A stretch of 21,221 bases of DNA from Bacillota bacterium (lineage in GTDB: Bacteria; Bacillota; Clostridia; Oscillospirales; Ethanoligenentaceae), in the NCBI GenBank assembly GCA_023391835.1, contig JAEWAE010000027.1, positions 1-21,221 on the forward strand, written 5' to 3'. How positions within the stretch are numbered: position 1 is the first letter of the stretch; every line of letters starts with the position of its first letter. A program made the position numbers and the translations under genes. The notes beneath the pieces were generated by a model that ran no database searches, was not told the origin of the DNA, and saw only the letters and a program-made list of their open reading frames with translations. Below are positions 8,126-15,719 of the stretch, in pieces.

Positions 8126-8597
8126 ATACCCGCACTCTGGCGCCGTCGCTGTCCCCGCCGGTCTCGACGTGGACAAGATCCTCGTCGATCCCCTCGTCGA
8201 GCATCCGTTCCACTTCGGCGAGGATCTGTTCCAGGTCGATGCCTTTTTCCGCAAGCTCCCGCCGGGCCTTTTCGGGCATATTGTGTGCCACCAGCGGCCC
8301 CACCGAACGAATCAGCGACAGCGGCACGGCCACGTTGACCTTGGCCTTCCCGCTCTCCTCGTCGGCGGCATCCACCACCACGCGCAGTTTCCGCCCCTGC
8401 GCGGATTTTGCCCTCCCGGGTACGGGAGTACCGGCCGCGGCATCTGAATTTTCCGCCGCCGGCTGAGGCTGCGTGTCGGTTCCCGCCGCTGCCGCGTCGT
8501 CCCCGACGGCGTCGAGCAGACCGGCCGCTTCCTGCGCCGTGATTTTGCCATCTTCGAGCATTTTGAGAATCCGGTCGCGCTGTGCATGATTCATCAT
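8115..8597 (-). CDS. SHOCT-like domain protein (YvlB/LiaX-like)
   Basis: A 160-residue protein with a short N-terminal SHOCT-like helical motif (DRILKMLEDGKITAQEAAGL, residues about 7-27), an Ala/Asp/Pro-rich linker to about residue 65, and a C-terminal alpha/beta domain starting KLRVVVDA and ending ARVRVYVE. YvlB and LiaX proteins have the same N-terminal motif and sit in envelope-stress operons. No signal peptide or membrane helix is visible, so it is cytoplasmic or peripheral. I start it at the ATG at 8597, since AAAGGATGG lies 8-11 bases upstream; ATG 8609 abuts the AAAGG too closely and ATG 8594 is also possible. It is the second gene of the operon, 71 bases after the DUF2089 gene. Confidence 0.8.
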   Translation of the reverse strand: MMNHAQRDRILKMLEDGKITAQEAAGLLDAVGDDAAAAGTDTQPQPAAENSDAAAGTPVPGRAKSAQGRKLRVVVDAADEESGKAKVNVAVPLSLIRSVGPLVAHNMPEKARRELAEKGIDLEQILAEVERMLDEGIDEDLVHVETGGDSDGARVRVYVE

Positions 8598-8668
8598 GGA
8601 TTCGGCCATCCTTTCACACCGGGCGGGCAAGCCGCCCTCGATTCATATCCCCTTATCCCCGGGCAATC

Positions 8669-9055
8669 TCAGCTTTCTTCCCGCTTCAGCCGGGCGAGTC
8701 GGTCGGCCGCTTCCCCCGCCGTCAGCTCCCCTTTTTCCAGCCGGTCGAGAATATCGCCCACGCCGCCGTTGGCGGGCGCCTCGGCCGCCTGTTCCGGGAA
8801 AAGCGTGGCCAGCAGCTCATCCAGTTGGCTTTTCACTGTCGGGTAGGACAGGGACAGCTTTTTCCCCACCACGCTGATATTGCCGCGGCTGATGAGAAAA
8901 ACCTCCAGAAAATGCCGCATCGGCTCATCCAGCAGGCAATACCGGCACGGCTGGAATTTTCCGCTGACCGTGGTCGAGCAGGTCGGGCAAATCAGCTGCG
9001 TCACTTCCAGCCGGCCGCCGCACACCGGGCACCGGTTGGGCTGTGCGTATCCCAT
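8669..9055 (-). CDS. DUF2089 family zinc-ribbon regulator
   Basis: A 128-residue DUF2089 protein. The N-terminal zinc ribbon uses CPVCGG and CPTC, with two further cysteines in CRYC; the middle (FLEVFLISRGNISVVGKKLSLSYPTVKSQLDELL) reads as a helix-turn-helix, so DNA binding is likely. The C-terminus carries ILDRLEKGELTAGEAADRL, the same SHOCT-like motif that opens the next protein, which suggests the two interact through it. GGAGGG lies 6 bases before the ATG. It is the first gene of the operon and is preceded by a strong promoter and an array of AT-rich repeats. A regulatory role is inferred; no member of the family has a fully settled function that I know of. Confidence 0.88.
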   Translation of the reverse strand: MGYAQPNRCPVCGGRLEVTQLICPTCSTTVSGKFQPCRYCLLDEPMRHFLEVFLISRGNISVVGKKLSLSYPTVKSQLDELLATLFPEQAAEAPANGGVGDILDRLEKGELTAGEAADRLARLKREES

Positions 9056-9073
9056 AACGATCCCTCCGACAAT

Positions 9074-9102
9074 ATTCTATCACATGTTATGCAGTAATTC
9101 AA
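9074..9102 (-). promoter_or_regulatory. Promoter of the DUF2089 operon
   Basis: Minus strand TTGAAT (9097-9102), 17-base spacer, TGA-TAGAAT extended -10 (9074-9079). The predicted start near 9067 coincides with the GGAGGG binding site (9062-9067), so the leader is only about 12 bases long. Confidence 0.75.
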
Positions 9103-9167
9103 TATATAATTCAATAATATTGATATTTTAATTAATATTATTGATTATAAAATAAAACATATTGATT
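9097..9167. repeat. AT-rich array of phased TATTGAT boxes
   Basis: TATTGAT occurs at 9118, 9139 and 9160, exactly 21 bases apart, and ATTCAATA (the inverse sense) at 9097 and 9109. TCAATA-A-TATTGA (9111-9123) is a perfect palindrome, and AATAATATT/AATATTATT form a further inverted pair. The array lies directly upstream of, and touches, the -35 box of the DUF2089 operon promoter. The 110-base block is almost free of G and C, in contrast with everything around it. Confidence 0.6.
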
Positions 9168-9175
9168 TCATGAGT

Positions 9176-9204
9176 AAAAAAATGCCGGAGCATGCGCTCC
9201 GGCA
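9176..9204 (-). terminator. Intrinsic terminator of the pst-pho operon
   Basis: Minus strand perfect 9-base stem TGCCGGAGC / GCTCCGGCA (9183-9204, 4-base loop) followed by seven T (9176-9182). It starts 17 bases past the phoR stop codon. This is the strongest terminator in the window. Confidence 0.93.
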
Positions 9205-9221
9205 CTCCGCAATACGGGGTA

Positions 9222-10583
9222 TCACCCGACGGGCAGCGTCACCCGGATGGTCGTGCCGACCCCGGGCTCACTTTCCAGATGGATGGCGCCGCCATACAGC
9301 CCCACAATATGCTTGACGATGGAAAGACCCAGCCCCGTGCCGCCCTGCCGGCGGCTGCGGCCCTTATCCACACGGTAAAAACGCTCAAAAACCCGCTGCT
9401 GTGCCTCTTTGGGGATACCCACGCCGGTATCCGCGACGGTGAGCACGGCGTGATCCGCCCGCTGAGCGAGGGTCACTTCCACCCGGCCGCCGGGGCGGTT
9501 ATACTTGACGGCGTTATCCATCAGGTTGAGCAGCAGCTCGGTCATGCGGTCGGGGTCCGCGTGTACGGTGGCATCATCCCCGCCCACCGTCAGCGTCACC
9601 TGCCGGGCCTGGGCCTGCAGCGAAAGGGATTCGGCCGCGTGCTGTGCCGTCAGACGCAGATTTACCGGCGGCCCGCCCGGCGTGGCCGCCTCGCTTTCCA
9701 GTTCCGAAAGTTTGAGGATATCGCCGATGAGCTGGATCATGCGGTCGGTCTCCTGCACAATAAGAGAAACGGTGTGCTGCCGCTCGGCTTCTTCCCGAAT
9801 CAGGCCCTGCTGCATCAGCTCAGCGAAGCCTTTGATAGCGGTCAGCGGGGTCTTGAGCTCATGGGAAGCGTTGGCCACAAAATCCGAACGGATCTGCTCG
9901 GCCATGCGCACCGCCGTGACGTCGGTCATGAGCAGGATCACGCCGCCCTCCCGCACGGGGCTCGCCAGCAGCTGCATGGTGCGCCCCCCGCGGCGGATGT
10001 CGAGCGAGGCCCTTTTGCCGTCGTGGGCGGCCCCGCGGGTGGCATCCAGCACCCCGGGCAGGTGGGTCACATGCAGCAGACTGCTGCCGCGCACACCGCC
10101 GTGGCTGCCGAAAAATTCAAGGGCGCTGCGGTTGATGAGCAGGATATGCAGCCGGGCGTCGAGCACCACCAGCCCCTCGCTCATGCTGTCAAGGATATTT
10201 TCCAGCTGCTGCACCGTGCGGCCGGATTGCTGCAGCCGGTCGGCCATCTCCGCGAGCAGGCTGTCAAGCTCCCACATGCCCTCCACTTCACCGTCGGCGA
10301 TGGGAAAAGGCTCGGCCGCGCCGCCTTTGAGGATGGCGTGCAGGCGCTGCCCGGTGAGCCGCACGGGCTCCATGGCGCGGCGTTCCAGCCAGCGGGCCGC
10401 GGTCATGGTGACCACCAGCGCGACCTGCATGGCCACCGCCACGGCCGGCGCAAAGGCCAGCAGACCCTGGGGCATCATCCGCCCGTCGCCCATCAGCTGC
10501 ATCGCCACCACCCAGACGACGATGGCCGAGGCCAGCACGATCAGGGCAAGGGCCGACCCCGCCAGAAGGATCGATCGTTTCAT
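9222..10583 (-). CDS. phoR: PhoR-type sensor histidine kinase
   Basis: A 453-residue membrane histidine kinase that would phosphorylate the neighbouring response regulator when phosphate is scarce. Two transmembrane helices (about 5-28 and 43-64) are separated by only some 15 exposed residues, so there is no sizeable external sensor domain. Then come a linker with HAMP-like features, a PAS domain (about 120-225), the HisKA helix with NASHELKTPLTAIKG (phospho-accepting His241), and a HATPase_c domain with NLMDNAVKYN, DTGVGIP and GGTGLGLSIVKHIV. AAAGGA lies 7 bases before the ATG. It closes the phosphate operon, 27 bases after the regulator gene, and is followed by a strong terminator. Confidence 0.94.
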   Translation of the reverse strand: MKRSILLAGSALALIVLASAIVVWVVAMQLMGDGRMMPQGLLAFAPAVAVAMQVALVVTMTAARWLERRAMEPVRLTGQRLHAILKGGAAEPFPIADGEVEGMWELDSLLAEMADRLQQSGRTVQQLENILDSMSEGLVVLDARLHILLINRSALEFFGSHGGVRGSSLLHVTHLPGVLDATRGAAHDGKRASLDIRRGGRTMQLLASPVREGGVILLMTDVTAVRMAEQIRSDFVANASHELKTPLTAIKGFAELMQQGLIREEAERQHTVSLIVQETDRMIQLIGDILKLSELESEAATPGGPPVNLRLTAQHAAESLSLQAQARQVTLTVGGDDATVHADPDRMTELLLNLMDNAVKYNRPGGRVEVTLAQRADHAVLTVADTGVGIPKEAQQRVFERFYRVDKGRSRRQGGTGLGLSIVKHIVGLYGGAIHLESEPGVGTTIRVTLPVG

Positions 10584-10610
10584 TGCGTCGTTCCTTTCCG
10601 CCCGGGCCGT

Positions 10611-11297
10611 CTATTCATGAAACCGGTAGCCGACGCCGCGCACCGTGCCGATATACCGCTCGGTCTCGGCGTCGTCGCCCAGCTTGTGGCGCAGACTGCG
10701 TACATGCATATCTAGCGTGCGGGTCTCGCCCGCATAATCGTAGCCCCAGATGCGGTCGAGCAGCACGTTGCGTGACATGACGCTGCCCCGGTTTTCCATC
10801 AGCACCTGCAGCAACTCAAATTCCTTGAGCGTCAGGGCGACCGGTCTGCCGTCGACAGTCACCTCGTGGCGGGCGCTGTCGAGTTTCACGCCGCGGCACT
10901 CGAGCACTTCGTTTTCCGGCTCCGTGGGCGCGCCCCGCCGGAGCACCGCCCGCACCCGGGCCATCAGTTCCAGCACGCCGAAGGGCTTGGTGACGTAATC
11001 ATCCGCGCCTTCGTCTAGCCCCGCCACGACGTCGGTTTCCGACGAGCGGGCCGTCAGGATGATGACGGGCACCGCCGCATACGGTCCCGCCTTCATGCGG
11101 CGCAGAGTCTCCATCCCGTCGGTGCCGGGCAGCATAAGGTCCAGCAGCACCAGGTCGGGCGTACGTGCAGGCAACTGGGCGAGCATGCTGTCGGCATCCT
11201 CAAACCCCGTCACGGCAAGTCCGCAGGATTCCAGCGTGCACCGGATCACTTCGCGTATATTTTCTTCATCCTCCACCACAAAGGCGAGTTTCTGCAT
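10611..11297 (-). CDS. phoP: OmpR/PhoB-family response regulator
   Basis: A 228-residue response regulator. The receiver domain has the acidic pocket (Glu9, Asp10), the phospho-acceptor Asp53 in LVLLDLMLPG, and the conserved Lys in DDYVTKPFG. The C-terminal winged helix (from about residue 130; LTLKEFELLQVLMENRG, TRTLDMHVRSLRHKLG, IGTVRGVGYRF) is of OmpR type. With phoR behind it and pst/phoU ahead it is the PhoP/PhoB of the phosphate response, and the Pho box upstream of pstS is its expected target. GGGAGGA lies 6 bases before the ATG; 28 bases separate it from phoU. Confidence 0.95.
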   Translation of the reverse strand: MQKLAFVVEDEENIREVIRCTLESCGLAVTGFEDADSMLAQLPARTPDLVLLDLMLPGTDGMETLRRMKAGPYAAVPVIILTARSSETDVVAGLDEGADDYVTKPFGVLELMARVRAVLRRGAPTEPENEVLECRGVKLDSARHEVTVDGRPVALTLKEFELLQVLMENRGSVMSRNVLLDRIWGYDYAGETRTLDMHVRSLRHKLGDDAETERYIGTVRGVGYRFHE

Positions 11298-11325
11298 CGT
11301 GTGTCCTCCCGGATCGGGCGTTTAC

Positions 11326-11988
11326 TCAGAGAATCTTTGTATCTTTGTGCTCGCCGGTGATGAAAAAGATCACCCACTCGGCGATATTCACCGCATGGTC
11401 GCCGATACGCTCGAGATATTTGGCCACCATCAGATAATCCACCGCCTCGTCGGCCATCTTGGGCGACTGCTCCACCTTTTCCACGATATACTGCCGCACG
11501 GTCTGGAAAAGGCTGTCCACCTCGTCGTCCCGGGCGATGATTCGTTTACAGGCTTCCAGGTCGCTGTGCACAAATGCGTCCACCGACCCCTTAACCATGG
11601 CGGACGCGATGCTCGCCATCAGGGGGAAATGCTCCAGCGGGAAGGTGTGCGGCCCCTCGCGGAACTGCAGCGTCAGATCGGCGATGTCGGAGGCGTGGTC
11701 GCCGATGCGCTCCATATCCGTCACCATCTTCAGCGCCGTGGAAACCGCCCGCAGGTCGCTGGCCACCGGCTGCTGCCGCAGCAGCAGCCGCAGGCACTTG
11801 GATTCGATGGAATGCTCCATCTCGTCGATCTTGTCGTCGCCCCGGACGATTTCCTGCGCCATCTGCTTGTCGCGTTTTTCCAGCGCCGTGATGGAACGGT
11901 CGATGGCGTCCTCAATCAATCCTCCCATCCGGATAAGGTCCAGATGCATGGATTCGAGTTCCCGGTCAAATTCGCTTCTGGCACTCAT
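11326..11988 (-). CDS. phoU: Phosphate signalling protein PhoU
   Basis: A 220-residue all-helical protein made of two PhoU repeats. Each repeat shows the E..R..DH motif that binds metal: TDMERIGDHASDIADL in the first and KYLERIGDHAVNIAEW in the second. PhoU sits between the Pst transporter and PhoR and keeps the kinase off when phosphate is plentiful. AAAGGGA lies 7 bases before the ATG, and the gene follows pstB by 28 bases. Length and order are normal for the family. Confidence 0.97.
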   Translation of the reverse strand: MSARSEFDRELESMHLDLIRMGGLIEDAIDRSITALEKRDKQMAQEIVRGDDKIDEMEHSIESKCLRLLLRQQPVASDLRAVSTALKMVTDMERIGDHASDIADLTLQFREGPHTFPLEHFPLMASIASAMVKGSVDAFVHSDLEACKRIIARDDEVDSLFQTVRQYIVEKVEQSPKMADEAVDYLMVAKYLERIGDHAVNIAEWVIFFITGEHKDTKIL

Positions 11989-12016
11989 TGCAAAGTCCCT
12001 TTCTCCCCCGGCCGGC

Positions 12017-12772
12017 TCAGCCGAACCGGCCGGTGATATAATCTTCGGTGCGTTTATCCTTAGGCATGGAAAAAATGTCGCTCGTCGGGCCGAATTCCAC
12101 CGCCTCCCCGTGAAGGAAAAACGCCGTATAATCGGATATCCGGGCCGCCTGCTGCATGTTGTGGGTCACGATAATTATAGTATACCGCTCTTTGAGGCGA
12201 TCCGCCAGCTCTTCCACCTTCATCGTTGAAATCGGGTCGAGGGCGCTGGTGGGTTCATCCATGAGCAGCACTTCCGGGTCCACGGCCAAGGCCCGGGCGA
12301 TACACAGTCTCTGCTGCTGGCCGCCCGACAACCCCAGCGCGCTGCGATGCAGCCGGTCGCGCACTTCGTCCCACAGGGCGGCGCCCCGCAGGCTTTTTTC
12401 CACCACTTCGTCCAGTTCCCGCCGGTGCCGGACACCGTGGATGCGCGGTCCGTAAGCCACGTTATCATACACCGACATGGGGAAAGGGTTCGGACTCTGG
12501 AACACCATGCCCACCCGTTTGCGCAGCAGCGTGACATCGGTGTCGCGGGAATAGATATCCGACCCGTCGAGAGCCACCTGACCCGTGATACGCACGCCCT
12601 CGATAAGATCGTTCATGCGGTTGAGGGTCTTGAGGAAGGTGGATTTGCCACAGCCGGAGGGCCCGATGAGGGCGGTTATGCGGTTCTCATAGGCCGAAAG
12701 GGATATATTCTTGAGTGCCTGGGTCTCTCCGTAAAAGAGATTGAGGTTCTGGGTCTGTATTTTCGTATTCAT
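12017..12772 (-). CDS. pstB: Phosphate ABC transporter ATP-binding protein PstB
   Basis: A 251-residue ABC ATPase that powers phosphate import through PstCA. Walker A is GPSGCGKST (37-45), the Q-loop follows in GMVFQSPNPFPMSVYDNVAYG, the signature is LSGGQQQR, Walker B is VLLMDEPTSALDP, and the switch His is in IVTHNMQQA. The PNPFPMS and RMNDLIEG stretches are specific to PstB. Its ATG follows the pstA stop with no gap, and the GGGGG binding site lies inside the end of pstA, which implies coupled translation. Confidence 0.98.
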   Translation of the reverse strand: MNTKIQTQNLNLFYGETQALKNISLSAYENRITALIGPSGCGKSTFLKTLNRMNDLIEGVRITGQVALDGSDIYSRDTDVTLLRKRVGMVFQSPNPFPMSVYDNVAYGPRIHGVRHRRELDEVVEKSLRGAALWDEVRDRLHRSALGLSGGQQQRLCIARALAVDPEVLLMDEPTSALDPISTMKVEELADRLKERYTIIIVTHNMQQAARISDYTAFFLHGEAVEFGPTSDIFSMPKDKRTEDYITGRFG

Positions 12773-13669
12773 TTATTTTCCCCCGTTTTTGGAACCGGTC
12801 ATTTTGCGGTCCAACCGGTTTCCCAGCCAGCGCGAACCGAGGCTGAAAGCGAGCACCAGCAGCAGCAGCACCGCCGAGGACACGTCGGCGATGCGTTCCG
12901 CGTTGGGCAGGATGGATTCCATTTTCAGTGTCCAGATATGCAGCGCCAGGGTGTCGCCCGGGCGGAAGGGATTGAGCGGCGACTGGAGACTGGTCGGGTC
13001 CCAGTTGCCCCAGCGGATGACCGAGCTCATGCCCGACGTGTAAAGCAGCGCCGCCGCTTCGCCGAAGCCGCGCCCGGCTGCCAGAATGATCCCCGTGATG
13101 ATGCGGGGGAAGGAGGTCGGCAGCAACACACGGACGATGGTCTGCCAGTGGGTGGCGCCGATGCCGTAGCTGCCCTCTCGGTAAACCTCCGGGATGGACT
13201 TGAAAGCGTCCTCCGTGACGGTGGTCAGCAGCGGCAGGCTCAGGATCGACACGCACAGCGCGCCGGAAATAAGATTGTATTTGGAACCCGTCCAGTAGAT
13301 GAAGACCAAGTAGCCGAAAAGGCCCACCACGATGGAAGGAAGGGAAGAAAGCGTTTCGATGCTGGTGCGCAAAAAGCGGGTGAAACGCCCCGCCCGGGCG
13401 TATTCGGCCAGATAGATGCCGGCCGCCACGCCGATGGGCACGCTGATGATCAGCGAGATGAGCACCAAGTACACCGTGTTGAAAAGCTCGGCCCCGATGC
13501 CCGTCATGCGGAAACTGAACACGCCGGGGAAATAGGCGATCACGCCCTTGACAAGGATGTAAACGGTAAACGCGGCCAGCAGCAGCAGGAAAAAGCCGGC
13601 GACGCAATAGAGCGTCACCGTCGCCGCCCGGTCGGCAATTTTGGCGCGGTGATGGGCACGATCATTCAT
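12773..13669 (-). CDS. pstA: Phosphate ABC transporter permease PstA
   Basis: A 298-residue inner-membrane permease with six predicted helices and the EAA-type cytoplasmic loop (YREGSYGIGATHWQTIVRVLLPTSFPRIITGIILAAGRGFGEAA) that contacts PstB. It pairs with PstC to form the phosphate channel. The start is the ATG at 13669, which overlaps the pstC stop as ATGA; an AAGGGG lies 10 bases upstream. The frame is open further upstream to 13756, but that lies within pstC. Confidence 0.96.
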   Translation of the reverse strand: MNDRAHHRAKIADRAATVTLYCVAGFFLLLLAAFTVYILVKGVIAYFPGVFSFRMTGIGAELFNTVYLVLISLIISVPIGVAAGIYLAEYARAGRFTRFLRTSIETLSSLPSIVVGLFGYLVFIYWTGSKYNLISGALCVSILSLPLLTTVTEDAFKSIPEVYREGSYGIGATHWQTIVRVLLPTSFPRIITGIILAAGRGFGEAAALLYTSGMSSVIRWGNWDPTSLQSPLNPFRPGDTLALHIWTLKMESILPNAERIADVSSAVLLLLVLAFSLGSRWLGNRLDRKMTGSKNGGK

Positions 13670-14556
13670 CGATTCTTCGCCCCTTTCCGGCTGATGATGC
13701 GCACGAGCAGGATAAGTACGAACGAGATCAGGAAGAGCAGCAGCGCCATCGTCCACAGAGCATCGCTGAATTCACCGCCCTGGGCGGCGTTGCCCATATC
13801 GGCCGCGATCTCGGCGGTGAGGGTGTCGGTGGAGGAAAGAATGGTCTTGGGGAAGGTCTGCATCTTGCCGATGACCATGGAAACGGCCAGCGCCTCGCCG
13901 AAGGCCCGCGTCAAACCCAGGATGATGCCGGTGATGATGCCCGGCAGCGCCGAGGGCAGCACGGCCCGGCATATCATCTGCCACCGGGTGGAGCCAAGCC
14001 CCAGCGAGGCCTCTTTATACGCGATATTCACGTTGCGGATGGCGTCGGCCGACAGGGTGGTGATGGTCGGGAAAATCATCAGCGCCAGCACGATGGAGGC
14101 GCTGAGTAGCCCGTAACCGAATGGCAGATGGAACACTTTGGCCACCAGTGGGGCCAGCACGGTCATGCCCACCCAGCCGTAGACCACCGAGGGGATGCCC
14201 ACGAAAATCTCGATCGCCGGCTGAAGCAGACGTTTGCCCAGCCGGGGCGAGATTTCCGACATGAAGATGGACGCCGCGAGACTGAATGGCATGGCGATCA
14301 CAAGTGCCAGGAAACTGACCGCCATGGAACCGGCGATAAAGATCGCCGCCCCCACCTGGCCGCCGCCCTTGAGATCCATGCTTGGTTTCCATTTGGAGGA
14401 AAGCAGAAATTCTCCCACGGTGTGGTTATACTTGGTGAAAGTGCCGAGCCCCTGATAAAGCAGAAATGCACCGATGGAAACGGTCAGCAATATGATAAAC
14501 AGGCCGAACACGGTGACGACTGCCCGCCCCATATATTCTTTTTTCAGTTTTCCCAT
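13666..14556 (-). CDS. pstC: Phosphate ABC transporter permease PstC
   Basis: A 296-residue permease with six predicted membrane helices; the first follows MGKLKKEYMGRAVVTVFGLFII. The PstB-contact loop is YKEASLGLGSTRWQMICRAVLPSALPGIITGIILGLTRAFGEALAVSMVIG, and LVGIPSVVYGWVG-like sequence (IFVGIPSVVYGW) is diagnostic for the family. I start at ATG 14556, where GGGAG lies 6 bases upstream, rather than at the upstream in-frame codon at 14610. It is separated from pstS by 158 bases that fold into stem-loops. Confidence 0.96.
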   Translation of the reverse strand: MGKLKKEYMGRAVVTVFGLFIILLTVSIGAFLLYQGLGTFTKYNHTVGEFLLSSKWKPSMDLKGGGQVGAAIFIAGSMAVSFLALVIAMPFSLAASIFMSEISPRLGKRLLQPAIEIFVGIPSVVYGWVGMTVLAPLVAKVFHLPFGYGLLSASIVLALMIFPTITTLSADAIRNVNIAYKEASLGLGSTRWQMICRAVLPSALPGIITGIILGLTRAFGEALAVSMVIGKMQTFPKTILSSTDTLTAEIAADMGNAAQGGEFSDALWTMALLLFLISFVLILLVRIISRKGAKNR

Positions 14557-14578
14557 CACGATCTCCCATTCTCCCTGT

Positions 14579-14680
14579 GTGACGGCCTTGGGCGTCACGG
14601 CCGCGGGCACTCGGGATCTTTCGTCAGCCCCGGTGCCGCTGTAGCCGCAAAGGCCGCGCGGGCATATACCCGCCGGCCTT
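14579..14680 (-). other. Stem-loops between pstS and pstC
   Basis: Two inverted repeats occupy the pstS-pstC gap: AAGGCCG...CGGCCTT with an inner CGGG/CCCG (14650-14680), and GTGACG/CGTCAC (14579-14598) just before the pstC binding site. Neither is followed by a T-run. Such intercistronic stems usually protect the upstream mRNA or partly block read-through, which would give more binding protein than permease. Confidence 0.5.
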
Positions 14681-14714
14681 CGCTATTTTCACTGTCGGCT
14701 GTGCCAGCAAAAAT

Positions 14715-15644
14715 TTATTTGGACGAGGTGGAGGAAGCTGCGGAAGAAGCGGCAGACGAGGAGGATGCGGCCGGGGCCTCATGCTTGACTTTCATCTTAG
14801 CGGTCACGTTGTAGCCGAGGCTTTCCATTTTTTTAGAAAATTCCGATCCGGTCATATAATCGATGAAGGCTTTCACCGTGGCATTGGGGGTGCCGTTGGT
14901 ATACATATGCTCATAGGACCAAATGTCGTATTTGCCGCTGTATATGTTGGCCTGGGTGGCTTCCACTCCGTTGACGGAGAGCTTCTTGACCGTATTCTTG
15001 CCCACCAGATAAGAAAGCGCCAGATAACCGATGGAGCCTTTGGTCTGGGTGACGTATTTTTCAAGCGTGCCGGAATCGTCGGAGCTCAGCGCGATGCTGG
15101 AGGCTTCCGCCGCACCCTTCAGACCGTATTTTTCAAAGGTTGCCCGGGTGCCGGAGTTGGAAGGCCGGCCGATGAGCGTGATCTTTTCATCCGCGCCGCC
15201 GACATCCTTCCAGTTGGTCGTCTTGCCGGTGAAAATGCTGACCAACTGGTCGGTGGTGAGATTTGTGACCGTCACGTCGGGGTTGACCACCGCGGCGAAG
15301 CCGATGACGCACACCTGATGATCCACAAGGCTCTTCGCCTGATCGGCGGTAAGCTTTTCCTGCGCATAAAGGTCGGAGTTGCCGATGTCGACTGATTTCT
15401 GCGCCACCTGGTTGAGCCCGGCTCCGGAGCCGCCCGCATTGACGGTGATGGAAACCTTGGAGTTTTTCGCCATGTAATCCTGAGCCGCTTCCTGCGCCAG
15501 CGGAGCCAGCGCCGAAGAGCCCGAAGCCGTGATGCTGCCGGAAACGCCCGAGGAACCGGACGACGCGGCGTTCGACCTGGCGCAGCCCGCCATCAGCGTC
15601 GCCGCCATAGCCGCCGCAGTCAGCAGAGCCATAACTTTTTTCAT
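14715..15644 (-). CDS. pstS: Phosphate-binding lipoprotein PstS
   Basis: A 309-residue extracellular phosphate-binding protein. It begins with a lipoprotein signal peptide: MKK, a hydrophobic stretch, and a LMAGC lipobox, with Cys21 as the lipidated residue. Family motifs follow: GSSALAPLA, NAGGSGAGLNQVA, DIGNSD, NLTTDQLVSIFTGK and GRPSNSGTRATFE, whose Ser/Thr/Arg residues bind phosphate. The last 20 or so residues are almost only Ser and Ala after PAASS, an odd low-complexity tail. The ATG at 15644 is chosen over the in-frame one at 15668 because GGGAGAG lies 8 bases upstream and the signal peptide begins there. First gene of the phosphate operon. Confidence 0.96.
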   Translation of the reverse strand: MKKVMALLTAAAMAATLMAGCARSNAASSGSSGVSGSITASGSSALAPLAQEAAQDYMAKNSKVSITVNAGGSGAGLNQVAQKSVDIGNSDLYAQEKLTADQAKSLVDHQVCVIGFAAVVNPDVTVTNLTTDQLVSIFTGKTTNWKDVGGADEKITLIGRPSNSGTRATFEKYGLKGAAEASSIALSSDDSGTLEKYVTQTKGSIGYLALSYLVGKNTVKKLSVNGVEATQANIYSGKYDIWSYEHMYTNGTPNATVKAFIDYMTGSEFSKKMESLGYNVTAKMKVKHEAPAASSSSAASSAASSTSSK

Positions 15645-15690
15645 AAGTTGTTCTCTCCCTGTTCTCATACAATCTTCACCTTACGTTCTA

Positions 15691-15719
15691 ACTATACCGG
15701 ATTCACCCCCGGGCCAAAA
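15691..15719 (-). promoter_or_regulatory. Promoter of the pst-pho operon
   Basis: Minus strand TATAGT (15691-15696) with a poor -35 (TTTTGG, 15714-15719) at 17 bases, the pattern expected of an activator-dependent promoter. The start would be near 15684, about 40 bases before pstS. Confidence 0.55.

Noticed and set aside
8126..8254. Upstream extension of the small protein to 142 residues
   Set aside because: The extra 43 residues are the out-of-frame reading of the SHOCT gene; the domain similarity starts just after the ATG at 8125.
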